6,950 nt of DNA. It comes from an uncultured Clostridia bacterium. Lineage in GTDB: Bacteria; Bacillota; Clostridia; Christensenellales; Borkfalkiaceae. Made by a program: the position numbers and the translations under genes. Numbering within the stretch: the first letter of the stretch is position 1; each line of letters begins with the position of its first letter. The DNA is taken from the NCBI GenBank assembly GCA_944372565.1, contig CALVZR010000095.1:1-6950 (forward strand). The letters are read 5' to 3'. Below the pieces are notes generated by a model, which saw only the letters and a program-made list of their open reading frames with translations, made no database searches and was not told where the DNA came from. Positions 5,588-6,950 of this stretch are shown here, piece after piece.

Positions 5588-5733
5588 ATCAAAAGCGCAC
5601 CCGAATGAAAACGGGCGCGCTTTTGACAGATTTTTCCTTGCGATTTCATAGATTTTTCTATCAATTTTGTTTGACATAATCACATCTGTTTTTATTTGTT
5701 TTTCATTGTTGATTTTTTATAAAAATACGCGTT
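5588..5733. other. Convergent AT-rich gap (terminator plus unassigned sequence)
   Basis: Besides the terminator, this 146-bp gap holds a small hairpin (ATAGA/TCTAT at 5649-5662) and long T-rich runs on the + strand. An exact TTGACA at 5671-5676 has no matching -10 at the right distance. No coding sequence is supported here. Confidence 0.6.
5591..5624. terminator. Bidirectional Rho-independent terminator between convergent genes
   Basis: The arms 5591-5603 and 5612-5624 (AAAAGCGCACCCG and CGGGCGCGCTTTT) pair over 13 positions with an 8-nt loop. On the + RNA there is one A-C mismatch (5599/5616); on the - RNA the same position becomes a G-U pair, so the stem is complete. On the + strand T4 at 5621-5624 is followed by a second T-run at 5631-5635. 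The stem starts 3 nt after the HAD stop codon and can also end the leftward ABC transporter transcript, whose last gene stops at 5734. Confidence 0.75.
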
Positions 5734-6342
5734 TCAGGAAAACTCCTTTTTCTCCATGATCTTCATCGATACGAAAACGGAAACGATCGTTCCCAAAACC
5801 GCAACGGCGGCGGCAATCACACACAAAACAAGAAGAATGTTTTTTGCATTCTGCCCGCCGATCAGAAACCCGCTCCCCGCCACCACGAGCATACCGGCGA
5901 GCACGCAGAAAATGTATAAAAAGCGCGATTTTTCCACGCCGAATTTGAAAAAAAGCGGGAGAATGATATCGACGATGATCACCGAAACGCAAAGATAGAC
6001 GGGCATCGAGAGCCAGTCCTGCCCGCTCACCCCCGAAAACAGGCAGAGCAGGGAGCCGAGCAAAAACAGCCCGCCGACAAAGATAGCGGAAAAGAGATAC
6101 TTCTCCCCTACGATCTTTTTTCTCGGTACGCCGGAGGTTACGGCGAACCTGTCCCAGCGGTCCAGCTCATCGAAATTCATGCTCGATATCGTAATGCTCA
6201 CGCTTAAAAAGAGCATCATTCCCAAAAAGAAATAGGCGTTTTTCATCCACACGGACAGCGCCGCGAAGATCGCCACGCACAGCCCGTAATGCAGCGCGTG
6301 CACCTTTACGTTCAGAAAATCCTTCCACAATAAACCTTTCAT
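5734..6342 (-). CDS. ABC-2-type transporter permease
   Basis: This 202-residue integral membrane protein has about six hydrophobic segments (near residues 16-32, 36-54, 82-103, 113-133, 141-161 and 169-193). Its N-terminus MKGLLWKDFLNVK and the cytoplasmic loop after helix 2, with FDELDRWDRFAVTSGVPRKKIV (coupling-type region, 57-78), match the ABC-2 membrane family that pairs with YtrB/BcrA-like ATPases. Role: the membrane half of an ABC exporter; the substrate is unknown, and relatives are linked to antibiotic or cell-envelope stress. The ATG at 6342 overlaps the ATPase stop codon by 4 nt (ATGA), with AGGGGG 8 nt upstream inside the ATPase gene, so the two are translationally coupled. The length is typical for this short permease type. 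Confidence 0.88.
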   Translation of the reverse strand: MKGLLWKDFLNVKVHALHYGLCVAIFAALSVWMKNAYFFLGMMLFLSVSITISSMNFDELDRWDRFAVTSGVPRKKIVGEKYLFSAIFVGGLFLLGSLLCLFSGVSGQDWLSMPVYLCVSVIIVDIILPLFFKFGVEKSRFLYIFCVLAGMLVVAGSGFLIGGQNAKNILLVLCVIAAAVAVLGTIVSVFVSMKIMEKKEFS

Positions 6343-6950
6343 ATTTTGCGCCCCCTGATATAATACAGCATAATGTCTTCAATGCTCGCCTTTTCCGCGC
6401 TCATCCCCCGCGGCAGCCTTTCGCGGCGCACAAGCGCGCTCGCGCCGTAGGGCGATTCGAAAAAGGAGATCACGGCGTCTTCCGCCAGTTCGCCGAGCGC
6501 GGAAGCGCGGCATTTCAAAATGCCGTATTTTTCGCCGAGCCTGTCTTTCTCCTCGAAAAACACCAGTTTCCCCTCGTGGATGAACGCGATATAATCGCAG
6601 ATCTTTTCCAGATCGCCCGTGATATGCGACGAGATGAGAACGGAATGATTTTCGCTTTGCATAAAGTTATAGAGTTCGTCCAGCAGTTCGTCGCGCGCGA
6701 CGGGGTCCAGCCCCACGGTCGGCTCGTCCAGCACGAGCAGTTCCGCCCCGTGCGACAGCGCCGCCGCAACGGCGACTTTCTGTTTCATACCGTTCGATAA
6801 CTCCTTAAAGCGCTTGTTTTCGGGCAATGCGTATTTTTTCATATAGGCGGAGAAGGTCTTTTCCTCCCATTTCGGAAAAATTCCGCCGAGCACTTTGCCG
6901 ATCTGCCGCACCGCAAGGTTTCCCGGCAGCCCCTCCGAGCCCGTAACCAC
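6339..6950 (-). CDS. ABC transporter ATP-binding protein (YtrB-like), C-terminal part; 5' end beyond the window
   Basis: The frame is open to base 6950, so the start lies outside; the first visible codon (GTG) is internal, not a start. Of the 203 visible residues, 51-58 are the ABC signature variant LSNGMKQK, 71-77 the Walker B LLVLDEP, 80-83 the D-loop GLDP and H109 the switch histidine in LISSHI. Walker A and probably the Q-loop are in the missing part. The segment FPKWEEKTFSAYMKKYALP before the signature and FIHEGKLVFFEEKD after the H-loop resemble YtrB/BcrA-like ATPases. Role: energises the permease at 5734-6342. In related loci a GntR-family repressor (YtrA type) often precedes these genes; if present here it would lie beyond 6950. 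Confidence 0.92.
   Translation of the reverse strand: MVTGSEGLPGNLAVRQIGKVLGGIFPKWEEKTFSAYMKKYALPENKRFKELSNGMKQKVAVAAALSHGAELLVLDEPTVGLDPVARDELLDELYNFMQSENHSVLISSHITGDLEKICDYIAFIHEGKLVFFEEKDRLGEKYGILKCRASALGELAEDAVISFFESPYGASALVRRERLPRGMSAEKASIEDIMLYYIRGRKI

Noticed and set aside
5671..5676. Exact -35 hexamer TTGACA on the + strand in the convergent gap
   Set aside because: No acceptable -10 lies 16-18 nt downstream and there is no rightward gene after it; likely chance in T-rich DNA.
6771..6800. ABC signature LSNGMKQK differing from LSGGQ
   Set aside because: This variant is common in YtrB/BcrA-like ATPases and does not indicate inactivation.

Overview
The window looks like chromosomal DNA of a low-oxygen, Gram-positive-type bacterium (Firmicutes, probably Clostridia). 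The reasons are the style of the protein families, strong GGAGG ribosome binding sites, sigma-A-type promoters with extended -10 elements, GC-rich coding sequence with AT-rich intergenic DNA, and 4-base ATGA overlaps between operon partners. This placement is inference; no rRNA or marker gene is present. There are no mobile elements, tRNAs, rRNAs or CRISPR arrays.

Layout, left to right. (1) Positions 1-182 (-): the N-terminus of nicotinate phosphoribosyltransferase (pncB), cut by the window edge, with a perfect 14-bp inverted repeat just upstream. (2) 252-740 (-): an unrecognised four-helix membrane protein with its own clear promoter at 816-844. (3) 867-4532 (-): a three-gene operon transcribed from a near-consensus promoter at 4688-4716. 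It runs from a Na+/phosphate cotransporter with a C-terminal PhoU-like domain to an OmpR/PhoB-type response regulator (10-nt gap) and then a PhoR-like sensor histidine kinase (4-nt overlap). (4) 4922-5587 (+): a divergent HAD-superfamily phosphatase. Its promoter region carries three TTTACA/ATTACA boxes spaced exactly 11 bp apart, which is the architecture of a Gram-positive Pho box. (5) 5591-5624: a bidirectional terminator between convergent units. (6) 5734-6950 (-): an ABC-2 permease and the C-terminal part of its ATPase (YtrB-like), overlapping by 4 nt.

The most coherent reading is a compact phosphate-response locus. A transporter-PhoU fusion takes up (or exports) Pi, the co-transcribed two-component pair reports Pi status, and the regulator may act on the divergent promoter region to switch on the phosphatase and perhaps its own operon. 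The families are well supported; the phosphate signal and the operator assignment are inference. A second point of interest is the start of the transporter gene. A perfect GGAGG followed by TTG opens an in-frame, strongly basic 34-residue extension built on a 30-bp tandem repeat, while the conventional ATG start has only a weak ribosome binding site.
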